DNA of 22,764 bases, taken from positions 1-22,764 of IMG/VR virus record IMGVR_UViG_3300031951_001276; one strand, written 5' to 3'. This DNA is from a virus. Each line of letters starts with the position of its first letter. The stretch's first letter is position 1. The translations under genes were made by a program, and so were the position numbers. The notes under the pieces were generated by a model. That model was not told the DNA's origin. It did not search any database and saw nothing but the letters and a program-made list of their open reading frames with translations. Below are positions 1 to 6,546 of this stretch, piece by piece.

Positions 1-537
1 GTGGCGACTGTCACACACACGGCCGCGCCGGATTTGTTCGAGGGCGAGGCCGGGCCGCTGCTGAAGGCGCGGCCGTTGGGCGGGCGCGCGGGCCGGCCGA
101 ACCGCCGCACGGCCGAAATGGCCGGTTTCATCCAGCGCAGATTAGGGGATGCGCTCTATGAGCTGGCACGGTTGGGCATGGCTGATCCGCGCGATCTAGC
201 GCGGGAAATGAAAGAAATCGGCCGCGAATTGCATATCAAGGACGATATGACGCTGATGGATGTGCTCTTCTTCAAAAGGGCGTGCCTAGAGGCGGTGTTG
301 CCATATCAGCATGCCAAGCGCGCGGCAGAGGATGACAAGGGCGAGGCGGTGCGGCCGGAAATCAACGTGAACCTGGGCGGTCTCGATCCATCCGCGTTGA
401 AGGTGGCTAAGGGTGGCCTTGAGCCTTCGAGCTTCCTGGACCTGATCGCGATCGACCAGGAGCAAGCGCGCTTTGCGGCATCGGAGGCGGGAAATCCCGT
501 CGAAAGTTCCGACGATCGGAGCCAGAACGATGAATAA
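1..537 (+). CDS. Probable terminase small subunit (TerS)
   Basis: A 178-residue protein that would recognise phage DNA and load it onto the large terminase. The call rests mainly on position, directly upstream of a clear TerL. It also rests on size and on features common in small terminase subunits: a basic Gly/Arg-rich segment near residues 27-36 (GGRAGRPNRR), a helical middle region (about 40-95), and the phrase LPYQHAKRA near residue 100, similar to the LPY-H-K segment often seen there. The C-terminal 60 residues are acidic and low in complexity, as expected for a TerL-contacting tail. The reading frame opens with GTG at the very first base of the window. No upstream sequence is available, so the true start could lie further upstream and the Shine-Dalgarno cannot be judged. 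No residue-level proof of function is visible, and another small DNA-binding phage protein remains possible. Confidence 0.6.
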   Translation: MATVTHTAAPDLFEGEAGPLLKARPLGGRAGRPNRRTAEMAGFIQRRLGDALYELARLGMADPRDLAREMKEIGRELHIKDDMTLMDVLFFKRACLEAVLPYQHAKRAAEDDKGEAVRPEINVNLGGLDPSALKVAKGGLEPSSFLDLIAIDQEQARFAASEAGNPVESSDDRSQNDE

Positions 538-855
538 CCGCACGATTTCAGGCACATATGAGCGATGTGCTATCGGCTATAACAGCAGGATGCATGGCAT
601 TTTCGCGCCGTCCCCCCTGTTTCCGGCCGCGCCTGGCCTCGCCTCGCGCCAACCCCCCGCCCCCCCTGTTTTCGCGCCGGCCACGCGCGCGCGAGGGGGG
701 CAAAACGCGCGCGCGCCCCTCCCCCCTCGGGGCCTTCCGGCTCACCCTGAAGTCGATTTTCAAAAAAAACCGAACTTTTCGGCTTGGCTCCTGCTGGGGC
801 CGGGGTGGGGCATCGCCGCAATCGGGCTCGGGTTTGGGTTCTGGAGGGGCTGGTG
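538..855. other. Non-coding GC-extreme gap between the terminase genes; candidate packaging site
   Basis: This is the only stretch longer than 300 bases without a credible gene. Open frames cross it on both strands, but they encode Pro/Arg/Ala-rich low-complexity peptides and run out of frame into the terminase genes. The stretch contains C-tracts (612-617, 653-658, 660-666, 721-726), two alternating purine-pyrimidine CG runs (682-693 and 705-716), direct repeats (separate entry), an A8 tract (762-769) and a small inverted repeat, CCGAA-CTT-TTCGG, at 770-782. A Shine-Dalgarno for terL, GGAGGGG, sits at 843-849. A gap between terS and terL is a plausible place for a cos or pac site, or for TerS binding. 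That role is inference. I see no convincing sigma70 promoter. Confidence 0.5.
600..679. repeat. Two interleaved short direct repeats in the terS-terL gap
   Basis: TTTTCGCGCCG occurs at 600-610 and again at 669-679. CCCCCCTGTTT occurs at 612-622 and again at 661-671. In the first copy the CG-rich word precedes the C-tract word. In the second copy the order is swapped and the two words share three T bases. Repeated words in a terminase gap are what an iterated protein-binding site would look like, but the base bias here also favours chance repeats. Confidence 0.5.
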
Positions 856-2418
856 ATGGAAAACGATCCGCTTGGCGCGCCACAATTCGAGAACTGGGAC
901 AAGGCAACCGAATACGACCCAAACCGGCTGAATTTCCGCACGCCGAAGCCGATCGCGCAGGCCTTCATGCTCTCGGAGGGGCCGTGCGATCTGCTGATGG
1001 GGCCGGAAGGCTCGGGCAAGACCACGGCCAGCATGCAAACCGCGCTGATCCAAACCTTGCGCATGCCTATCTGCAATGATGGCGTGATCCGTGCCCATGG
1101 CTGCATCCTGCGAAACAGTTATCGCGACCTTTACAAGAACACGCTTCCCAGCTGGTTTTCGGTGTTCCCGCGCGATTTTCCCGGTGCCAAGTTCGAGGGC
1201 GGGCAGGATCGGCCGGGCCGCTACACGTTCCGCGCGCTGGTCAAGAATATCGCGCTGGAAATGGTCGTGGATTTCTTTGGCCTGGGGGATGTGTCGATTG
1301 AGGCGATGATGCGCGGCTATCAGCCGAGCTGGGGATGCTTTGACGAAATCGACCTGTTCGAACGCAAGGCTCCAACCTTCCTGTTTGGGCGCACGGGTCG
1401 TTATCCAGGCGGGCAATATCTCACGCCGGAGCTGGTGCGGCGCATGGAGGCTGGCGAACAGGTCTTGCCGCGCCGCGTGTGGGGCTCGCTCAACCCCCCT
1501 GACGTCGATCATTGGGTGCATGAGGAATGCATCGACAAGAAAAACCCGTTCTTCAACCTCTTCCGCCAGCCTTCCGGCCTCGCGCCGAATGCCGAGTTTT
1601 TCCCGCCTGTCACGCGGGCCAAGTATGAAACCGATGCAAAGGTGCGGCCGCCGCATGAGGTGCGCCGCTTCGTGCATGGCGAGTTTGGCCCGTCACGCGA
1701 GGGGGAAATCGTCTTCCCCGAATTCAACGATCAGATCCACTATTCGACCGAACCGCTGGCCTACGATCCGCAAATGCCGGTGTATCTCGGTTTTGACCAG
1801 GCGGGCCACCCGGCCATGGTCATCCTCCAGTCAACGGAGGCCGGCCAAATTCGGTCACTTGCTGAGGTTGTCCCGCAGAAGGATGGCGTGACGCATATCT
1901 CGACCTTTGCCGAAATGTGCAAAGTCGCGCTTGCCACCGTTTCCCCCAAGGCCATCATCGGCGGCGCATGGGGTGATCCGGCCGGCTGGTATGGGGCCGA
2001 TCGTTCCATGGGCGAACTGGCCTGGATGGAAACTCTGTCGCTGGCGCTGAGTGTCACCATCATGCCGGCACCCTCCAATGAAATTGGTATCCGGCTCGAC
2101 GGCGTGCGTGGGCTTCTCACCCGCATGATCGATGCCCATACGCCGATGCTTCTTCTCGCACCAGGCTGCAAGATGCTGCGCAAAGGCTTCGTTTCGCATT
2201 ACGTCAACAAGAAAGTTTCCAGCGGCTCCACGGAAGTCATCAAACCCTTCAAGAACAAATTCGCCGATGTGCAGGATGCGCTTCAATATGCCGTGCTTGG
2301 CATGCGCGGCCGCGCGGTGATTATCGAGGAAGCGGCCAATATCGGGATTTCCCGCCGTCGCGAGCGCGAGCAACGCGGCTCCAATACCATCATCAAAAGC
2401 GATTTCAGCGTGATCTGA
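856..2418 (+). CDS. terL: Terminase large subunit (TerL), ATPase and nuclease
   Basis: This is the packaging motor: it binds the portal, pumps DNA into the prohead with ATP and cuts the concatemer. With the start at ATG 856 (GGAGGGG six bases upstream) it has 520 residues; the frame remains open upstream but only as low-complexity sequence. The N-terminal ATPase domain has a Walker A motif, GPEGSGKTT, at residues 49-57, and a Walker B segment, GCFDEIDLF, whose acidic pair is D163-E164. The C-terminal RNase H-like nuclease domain shows spaced acidic residues: D314 in YLGFDQAGHP, D374 in GGAWGDPAG, and D471 or D474 in FADVQDALQYA. The length is somewhat below the 586 residues of T7 gp19. The stop overlaps the next start (TGATG), which suggests coupled translation. 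The family call is firm. Whether it makes cohesive ends, terminal repeats or headful cuts cannot be read from the sequence. Confidence 0.93.
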   Translation: MENDPLGAPQFENWDKATEYDPNRLNFRTPKPIAQAFMLSEGPCDLLMGPEGSGKTTASMQTALIQTLRMPICNDGVIRAHGCILRNSYRDLYKNTLPSWFSVFPRDFPGAKFEGGQDRPGRYTFRALVKNIALEMVVDFFGLGDVSIEAMMRGYQPSWGCFDEIDLFERKAPTFLFGRTGRYPGGQYLTPELVRRMEAGEQVLPRRVWGSLNPPDVDHWVHEECIDKKNPFFNLFRQPSGLAPNAEFFPPVTRAKYETDAKVRPPHEVRRFVHGEFGPSREGEIVFPEFNDQIHYSTEPLAYDPQMPVYLGFDQAGHPAMVILQSTEAGQIRSLAEVVPQKDGVTHISTFAEMCKVALATVSPKAIIGGAWGDPAGWYGADRSMGELAWMETLSLALSVTIMPAPSNEIGIRLDGVRGLLTRMIDAHTPMLLLAPGCKMLRKGFVSHYVNKKVSSGSTEVIKPFKNKFADVQDALQYAVLGMRGRAVIIEEAANIGISRRREREQRGSNTIIKSDFSVI

Positions 2419-2978
2419 TGCAGGTGCGCGCGGGTTCGATCCATGATGTTCATGCGCTGGCCGCTCCCCGGATGCGGCGGCGCGAAAGCCGCACGCTGGC
2501 GCTCCAGTGCTTCCGCTCGGAAATGGCGGCTGTGGATGATGCTGAGGGATTGGCGGCCGTGATCGGCTTCTGGCCTCTGGGGCAAACACCGGAAGGTGAA
2601 ACCGCTTTCGAGTTGTGGACCTTCTCCCGGCCTGATCTGCCAACAGCGACCGTGCGATTTCTGGTGCGGCTTGCCCACTTAACAATGCGCCGCCTCGCGC
2701 AATCTGCGCCCGTCGCTGTGGTTTCCAGAACCGAACAAGGGTGGATACCGGGCCGCAAGCTGCACCGTCTCATCGGCATGCGCCCGGTCGATCCCGATTT
2801 TCCGGCTCTCGAAACCTTCGTCTGGAGGTCGCGCGATGGCGAAAATCGTCAAGAAAAGTCTCGGATCGCTCGGCTCCCTGTTCGGCGGGGGCGCAAGCAA
2901 AAGCCAGAAGCAGGCGTCGCAACAGGCGCAACTACAACAGCAGGTGTCGCAAGTCGCGCAGCAGCAGACCGTGAATGA
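2418..2978 (+). CDS. GNAT-like / T7 gp13-like protein between terminase and portal
   Basis: A 186-residue protein whose start overlaps the terL stop by one base. Residues about 1-140 have the rhythm of an N-acetyltransferase fold: an N-terminal strand with an HDVHALA helix, a central strand around AAVIGFWPLGQ, a long helix (about 75-95) and a late IGMRPVDPDF segment resembling the -LGF- strand of GNAT proteins. Small GNAT-like proteins, including the T7 gp13 group, are common beside portal genes in podoviruses, and in T7 gp13 is needed for virion assembly. No clear acetyl-CoA P-loop (R/Q-x-x-G-x-G/A) is visible, so catalytic activity is doubtful. The last 48 residues are low-complexity and overlap the next gene in another frame. 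A strong Shine-Dalgarno for that gene lies at 2824-2828. The conserved product may really end near residue 140, with the rest being run-through. Confidence 0.55.
   Translation: MQVRAGSIHDVHALAAPRMRRRESRTLALQCFRSEMAAVDDAEGLAAVIGFWPLGQTPEGETAFELWTFSRPDLPTATVRFLVRLAHLTMRRLAQSAPVAVVSRTEQGWIPGRKLHRLIGMRPVDPDFPALETFVWRSRDGENRQEKSRIARLPVRRGRKQKPEAGVATGATTTAGVASRAAADRE
2674..2684. repeat. CCCACTTAACA motif, copy 1 (inside the GNAT-like gene)
   Basis: This is the first of three exact copies of an 11-base AT-containing word in a GC-rich window. Here it is read through as coding sequence (AHLT). It lies about 150 bases upstream of the 80-residue gene and 400 bases upstream of the portal. The other copies are at 6410-6420 and 19269-19279. 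The function is unknown; a late-promoter or processing motif is possible. Confidence 0.45.
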
Positions 2979-3078
2979 GCAGTCCCGCGCCTCTGCGGAG
3001 GCGCAGGGCCGGGCTTCGAAGCGTCGGCAGGGTTCCCGTCTTCTCGATGCTGACAAGGGCAAGGCAACGCTCGGATGA
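2836..3078 (+). CDS. Small basic Gln/Ala/Ser-rich virion-type protein (T7 gp7.3-like position)
   Basis: An 80-residue product with a basic Gly/Ser-rich N-terminus (MAKIVKKSLGSLGSLFGGG), a Gln-rich helix or coiled coil (about 20-50) and the C-terminal string KRRQGSRLLDADKGKATLG. Small proteins with this make-up, ending in a basic RR-x-G segment followed by a -TLG tail, are often coded just before podoviral portal or tail genes; T7 gp7.3, a small basic virion protein, holds the same place before gp8. The similarity is in composition and position, so the functional call is inference. GGAGG at 2824-2828 fixes the start. Its first 143 bases lie in a different frame of the preceding gene, and its stop overlaps the portal start (ATGA), so it is coupled to the portal. 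Confidence 0.6.
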   Translation: MAKIVKKSLGSLGSLFGGGASKSQKQASQQAQLQQQVSQVAQQQTVNEQSRASAEAQGRASKRRQGSRLLDADKGKATLG

Positions 3079-4667
3079 GCACGGACGCACTCAAGGCGCG
3101 CCGCGCGCTGGCCTGGGCCAACAAGGACCACTGGAACCGGATCATTCAGGAGGCGTATGATTACGCCATCCCGAACCGTCAGCCGGTCGGGCGGGTGGCG
3201 GATGGCGCGCAACGGGCGGTGAAGCTGCACGATGCCACAGCCGCCAATCTGGTATTTGCCTCGGCCGCGCAGCTTCGCGACGATATCGCGCCACCCGGCC
3301 AGCCCCTGGCCCGCTTGCGCATGAGCCGGCTTGTGCGCAACCGCATCATGGCCGCCACAGATGGCCAGCGCAAAGCCGATGCCGTCGCCACGATGCTCCA
3401 GGACGGCAACGATGTTGTGAACGCCATGTTCCTGGGCGGCAACTTCTCGTCGGCCTTGCTGGAAGTCTGCATCGACAGCCACGTTTCAACCGGGGCCATC
3501 CTCATGTTGGAAGGCACGCCGCGCATGCCGGCCTTGTTCGCCTCCATCCCGATCGAGCAAATCGCGACCGAGGTCGATATGTTCGGCCGCGAAACGCTCA
3601 TTTGCTGGAAACAGATGTTGAGCCGGAAAGCCATTCATGAAGCTTTCCCGCGCGCCCGATTTTCCACCGAATGGCTTGATGCCTTGCGTGACAAGCCGCA
3701 GGATCGCGTTGAAATCGAACAATGCTTCGTGCGCCGCGCCTCTGGCCTCGCCTGGGATATGTTCGTTTATCTCACCGGTCCCGGTGGCCAAGAAGGTGCG
3801 GTGTGGCAAAAGGTCTTCAAAACCTGTCCCGTCATTCTCATGCCATTCCAGCGCGTGCCGGGCGAGGCCTATGGTCGCGGGCCGATCCTCACGCTTCTGC
3901 CGACGATCAAGGTTCTCAACAGCGCGCAGGAATTGCAGCTCAAGAGCTTTGCCATTCAGATGCTGGGCATCTGGATGTATCGCAAGAACGGTTCATTCAA
4001 TCCCGATACCGCCGCGCTGGCACCTGGCGCGATGTGGAAGGTGGACAATACGGGCGGCATGTTCGGGCCGGATATCGCCCGGCTTGATCCCGCAACCGGC
4101 CGCACCGATCTCGGTGGCCAGCTCACGACCGAGCTGCGCCAGCAGATTGCGACCGGCCTCCAGCGCCAGCAATTGCCGGCCGGTGGCACAACGCCGGGCT
4201 CCGCGACCGAATATATGGTGCGCGAAAAGGAGCAGCTGCGTTCCTACCGTGGCGCTTACGGCCGGATGGTTGAGGAATTCGTGCCGAAACTGTTCTGGCG
4301 CGGGGTGGAAATTGCGTTCAACCTTGGCCTGATCCCGCGCAAGATTGAATTTGACCAGATGCTGATGCAACTCGATGTGCTGTCGCCGCTGGCTGCGGCC
4401 ATGCGCGTGCAGCAATTCGAGCCGGCTTTTAATTATCTCGGGATGCTCCAGCAGACGGGCGGCGATCCTGACGAATACATTGATCGTGACGCGCTCTATG
4501 AGGCTGTCGCCTACGAAACGGGCGTTCTCACGGAGTTCACCAAGAACGTGGATGAGCGCGTGGCCTACCGCCAGCAGAAGCTGGCCGCTGCCGCAGCCGC
4601 CGTGCAGGCGCAGGCCGCCGCCGCCGCGCCCCCGCCGCAACCGCCCGCGCCCGGAACCGCCACATGA
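3075..4667 (+). CDS. Portal (head-to-tail connector) protein, T7 gp8-like
   Basis: This protein forms the twelve-fold ring at the capsid vertex through which DNA enters and leaves, and nucleates prohead assembly. Its 530 residues are very close to T7 gp8 (536). Recognisable segments of the podoviral head-tail connector family include an N-terminal helical part (RALAWANKDHWNRIIQEAYDY begins at about residue 12), LVFASAAQLRDDIAPPG near 57-75, the central stem and wing region YGRGPILTLLPTIKVLN from residue 266, and TPGSATEYMVREKEQLRSYRG around 375-395. The C-terminal 40 residues become an Ala/Gln then Pro-rich tail, which probably protrudes from the ring and is unlikely to be ordered. It starts inside the stop of the upstream 80-residue gene, and its own stop overlaps the next start, a tightly coupled set of three. 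Confidence 0.92.
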   Translation: MSTDALKARRALAWANKDHWNRIIQEAYDYAIPNRQPVGRVADGAQRAVKLHDATAANLVFASAAQLRDDIAPPGQPLARLRMSRLVRNRIMAATDGQRKADAVATMLQDGNDVVNAMFLGGNFSSALLEVCIDSHVSTGAILMLEGTPRMPALFASIPIEQIATEVDMFGRETLICWKQMLSRKAIHEAFPRARFSTEWLDALRDKPQDRVEIEQCFVRRASGLAWDMFVYLTGPGGQEGAVWQKVFKTCPVILMPFQRVPGEAYGRGPILTLLPTIKVLNSAQELQLKSFAIQMLGIWMYRKNGSFNPDTAALAPGAMWKVDNTGGMFGPDIARLDPATGRTDLGGQLTTELRQQIATGLQRQQLPAGGTTPGSATEYMVREKEQLRSYRGAYGRMVEEFVPKLFWRGVEIAFNLGLIPRKIEFDQMLMQLDVLSPLAAAMRVQQFEPAFNYLGMLQQTGGDPDEYIDRDALYEAVAYETGVLTEFTKNVDERVAYRQQKLAAAAAAVQAQAAAAAPPPQPPAPGTAT

Positions 4668-5059
4668 AACGCCGTCGCGACCGAGAACGCATTGCGATCC
4701 CCGTTGCTGACACAACGCGCCCGGTCACGCCGTCCGAGGGATTGCCGGAATGGCGTTCGCCGCTGGAAGCGGCTGTCGAGGACATTCAGTCCGAGGCTCG
4801 GAAACGTGATCCGATCCTGGATGATGTGCAACGGCTCTTTGTCACCGAGGAAGGCCAGCGCCTTCTGGCATGGCTTCAGCAAAAGACCCTTGGCCAGCAA
4901 GTGCGCCTTCTGACCACAAACAGCCTCAACCGCGAGGCCGCGACCGATCTCGCCCTGTATCGCGAGGGCCAGAACAGCATGGTTCTGGCGCTCATGAACC
5001 TCATCCGCGCGGCGAATGAGCAACCGCCGCTGTCTCGCACGGACAGCATCATTTTCTGA
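4664..5059 (+). CDS. Bbp19-like small head protein
   Basis: A 131-residue protein overlapping the portal stop by four bases (ATGA). Residues 52-75 (LDDVQRLFVTEEGQRLLAWLQ) and 97-115 (ALYREGQNSMVLALMNLI) match the pattern remembered for the Bbp19 family of BPP-1-like phages: an F-x-T-x-x-G-Q-R-x-L helix, then an R-x-x-EGQ-x-x-x-V helix. In those phages the gene lies in the head cluster next to the portal and scaffold, exactly as here. Its molecular role is not established to my knowledge; an assembly or packaging accessory of the connector is the natural guess. The N-terminal 25 residues are basic and probably disordered. The match is from memory of the pattern and was not computed. Confidence 0.6.
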   Translation: MKRRRDRERIAIPVADTTRPVTPSEGLPEWRSPLEAAVEDIQSEARKRDPILDDVQRLFVTEEGQRLLAWLQQKTLGQQVRLLTTNSLNREAATDLALYREGQNSMVLALMNLIRAANEQPPLSRTDSIIF

Positions 5060-5070
5060 GGGAGCAACAC

Positions 5071-6009
5071 ATGACGGACAATCTCAATTCCGATCCCGCG
5101 TCGGGTGGTCAACCGGCTGGGGCCGGCGCGGAAGGGGCCGGCGCGAAGGCAAGCGCGGCGGCTGGCACCGGGCAACCGGAGCCCAAAGGCGGCGGCGACA
5201 AGGCGGGTGGCTCCCTTCCCGCTGGCAGCGCCGCCGCCGATGCCGACAAAAGCAAGGCCGATCCGGGCAAGCCGGATGCCGGAAAGGCCAATGGCCTTTC
5301 GCCCGATCTCGTGAAGCTGCTGGAGCGCGTGCCCGAGGCATATCGGGGCAAGGATGTGAGCGAAACGCTCGATCGGCTGCTGGACAGCCAGAAGGGGTTC
5401 CGCGAGCATATTGCCAAGCATGGGCTCGCGCCGGCCGATGCCGCCGAATACGCCTACAAGCCGACCGAGAAACTGGCCGCCGATTTCTTCACGGGCGGCG
5501 AACAGGATCAGAAACTGGTCTCGGCCGTGCTCGATGTCTTCAAGAATGAGGGTGTCGGCAAGTTGCAGGGGGCGCGCCTGCTGAACGGCATTCTGGAGAA
5601 TGTCGTGCAGACCTTCGATCTTCAGCCGGCGATCAATACCGAGGCGGAAAGGGCGCAGCTTTTGCCGGTTGATGCGCTGGGGCTCAGCGATGCCGACAAG
5701 AAGGCGGCTATCGAAGCGCGCATCAACACGGCCGTCGAATTCACCCGCACGCTGGAGCGGCATGGCATGCCCGCGAAGTCCGTCGATCAGTTGGCGAGCC
5801 TCACGGATACGGCCGGCGGCATCATGGCCATCGAATTCATCATGAACATGGTGCGCGGCGACGGCCTCGCGCTGAACGGTGCGCTGGGCGGACAGGCGCA
5901 GGAGCTTGCCGATCTGGAGAAGGCGCGAGCATCCGACAAGTATCGCGACGATCCGAAATATCGCCTCGATGTGCAGAACCGCATTCTCGCGCTCAAGGGC
6001 GTGAGCTGA
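5071..6009 (+). CDS. Capsid assembly scaffolding protein
   Basis: This protein guides coat subunits into a prohead and leaves before or during packaging. The 312-residue sequence has the typical layout: an Ala/Gly/Lys/Asp-rich disordered N-terminus (about 1-72), then a charged, mostly helical body beginning at SPDLVKLLERVPEAYRGKDVSE (from about residue 76). It ends in a basic helix (KYRDDPKYRLDVQNRILAL, about 290-308), where scaffolds commonly bind coat protein. A clear Shine-Dalgarno (GAGGGAGC, 5058-5065) precedes ATG 5071 and overlaps the stop of the upstream gene. The place between portal and major capsid gene is classic for podoviruses (T7 gp9) and BPP-1-like phages. No protease motif is visible, so scaffold release rather than self-cleavage is likely. 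Confidence 0.8.
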   Translation: MTDNLNSDPASGGQPAGAGAEGAGAKASAAAGTGQPEPKGGGDKAGGSLPAGSAAADADKSKADPGKPDAGKANGLSPDLVKLLERVPEAYRGKDVSETLDRLLDSQKGFREHIAKHGLAPADAAEYAYKPTEKLAADFFTGGEQDQKLVSAVLDVFKNEGVGKLQGARLLNGILENVVQTFDLQPAINTEAERAQLLPVDALGLSDADKKAAIEARINTAVEFTRTLERHGMPAKSVDQLASLTDTAGGIMAIEFIMNMVRGDGLALNGALGGQAQELADLEKARASDKYRDDPKYRLDVQNRILALKGVS

Positions 6010-6052
6010 CAGCGCGGCCTGATTGCCGCATCACCCCAGGGAGTATCCCACC

Positions 6053-6403
6053 ATGACGAAGAAAGCCGACAATTCCACGCCCAAGCAAGACCCGGCTCAT
6101 GATCTGCCCGTGGTCGATCCGGTTCTTCCCGAGCCGGCCGAACGGGCCGAGCGCGAGCCGCTGACGCTGGGCGAATATCGCGTGGGCGTCACTTTCAACC
6201 CGAGCAAAAGCGAGCTGGTCGATGCCATCAAGCGCCAGGCCGCCGCTCTTATCGATCTGATCGAGTCGGTCCCAACGGATATCGGCTTGGCCAATGCCGA
6301 GCATCAGGCGGTGAATGCCGAGCGCGCGCGCCTCAAGGCCATCGCCATCACGAATGTCGAGACGGCCGCCATGTATGCCGTGAAGGCCGCGACCAAGGCA
6401 TAG
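6053..6403 (+). CDS. acb2: Acb2/Tad1-type hairpin-domain protein, candidate anti-CBASS cyclic-nucleotide sponge
   Basis: A 116-residue protein. ATG 6053, with GGGAG at 6039-6043, is preferred over an upstream in-frame TTG at 6023. Residues 1-38 are Pro/acidic-rich and probably disordered. The core at 39-116 carries the pattern remembered for the Acb2/Tad1 hairpin family: LGEYRVGVTFNPS (39-51), then VDAIKRQAAALIDLI (56-70), a short linker, and ARLKAIAITNVETAAMYAVK (92-111) ending in AATKA. The V-x-F-N-P-S, IK-xx-AA-x-LID and AxTxxExAAMxAVKAxTK signatures are distinctive. Acb2 of Pseudomonas phage PaMx33 and its T4 homologue form compact hexamers that soak up cyclic di- and trinucleotides made by CBASS (and related signals), so the effectors are not triggered. 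Ligand range cannot be told from sequence. The gene sits between scaffold and major capsid genes, so expression would be late or constitutive unless it has its own promoter. Confidence 0.75.
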   Translation: MTKKADNSTPKQDPAHDLPVVDPVLPEPAERAEREPLTLGEYRVGVTFNPSKSELVDAIKRQAAALIDLIESVPTDIGLANAEHQAVNAERARLKAIAITNVETAAMYAVKAATKA

Positions 6404-6409
6404 GCCTTC

Positions 6410-6420
6410 CCCACTTAACA
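6410..6420. repeat. CCCACTTAACA motif, copy 2 (after the Acb2-like gene)
   Basis: The second exact copy begins seven bases after the TAG of the Acb2-like gene and immediately precedes the long hairpin of the capsid leader. Copy 3 likewise begins six bases after a stop codon and is followed by a GC hairpin. The shared arrangement (stop, motif, hairpin, structural gene) argues for a regulatory role over a chance repeat. Confidence 0.5.
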
Positions 6421-6422
6421 GG

Positions 6423-6470
6423 CGGCGCGGGCCATCAATATCCGGCGAGCACCGGAATGGACCCGCGCCG
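6423..6470 (+). promoter_or_regulatory. Long GC hairpin in the major capsid leader
   Basis: C plus GGCGCGGG (6423-6431) pairs with CCCGCGCC plus G (6462-6470). The stem then continues as CCAT (6432-6435) with ATGG (6457-6460) after one bulged A (6461). An inner CCGG/CCGG pair (6442-6445 and 6452-6455) can close the loop. No U-tract follows, so this is not a textbook intrinsic terminator. It could stabilise the capsid mRNA 5' end, attenuate transcription, or serve as a processing site. Confidence 0.55.
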
Positions 6471-6484
6471 ATACCTGCCTGACA

Positions 6485-6537
6485 CCGGGTAGAAACGTGG
6501 CCCTCGGTTCGGGGCGAAAACACTCTTTCACCCGGAG
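6485..6537 (+). promoter_or_regulatory. Shine-Dalgarno of the capsid gene with a possible pairing partner
   Basis: GGAG at 6534-6537 lies nine bases before ATG 6547 and decides the start. ACCCGG at 6530-6535 overlaps it and is complementary to CCGGGT at 6485-6490, so a long-range six-base stem could partly hide the ribosome site. The pairing is visible but short; regulation by it is speculative. Confidence 0.35.
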
Positions 6538-6546
6538 AAACAAGCC

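Noticed and set aside
784-855. A TTG start at 784 for the large terminase, adding 24 residues.
   Set aside because: ATG 856 has a strong GGAGGGG six bases upstream, and the added residues look like translated non-coding sequence.
473-1079. Open frames across the terS-terL gap (about 473-856 and 558-1079 on +, and several on -).
   Set aside because: They encode Pro/Arg/Ala-rich low-complexity peptides, overlap the terminase genes out of frame, and lack convincing ribosome sites.
6023-6052. A TTG start at 6023 for the Acb2-like protein.
   Set aside because: ATG 6053 has GGGAG at good spacing. The extra ten residues would translate the Shine-Dalgarno region itself.
6411-6441. TTAACA of the repeated motif as a -35 box of a sigma70 promoter for the capsid gene.
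   Set aside because: No -10-like hexamer sits at 16-18 bases in all three copies, so I keep it only as a motif of unknown role.
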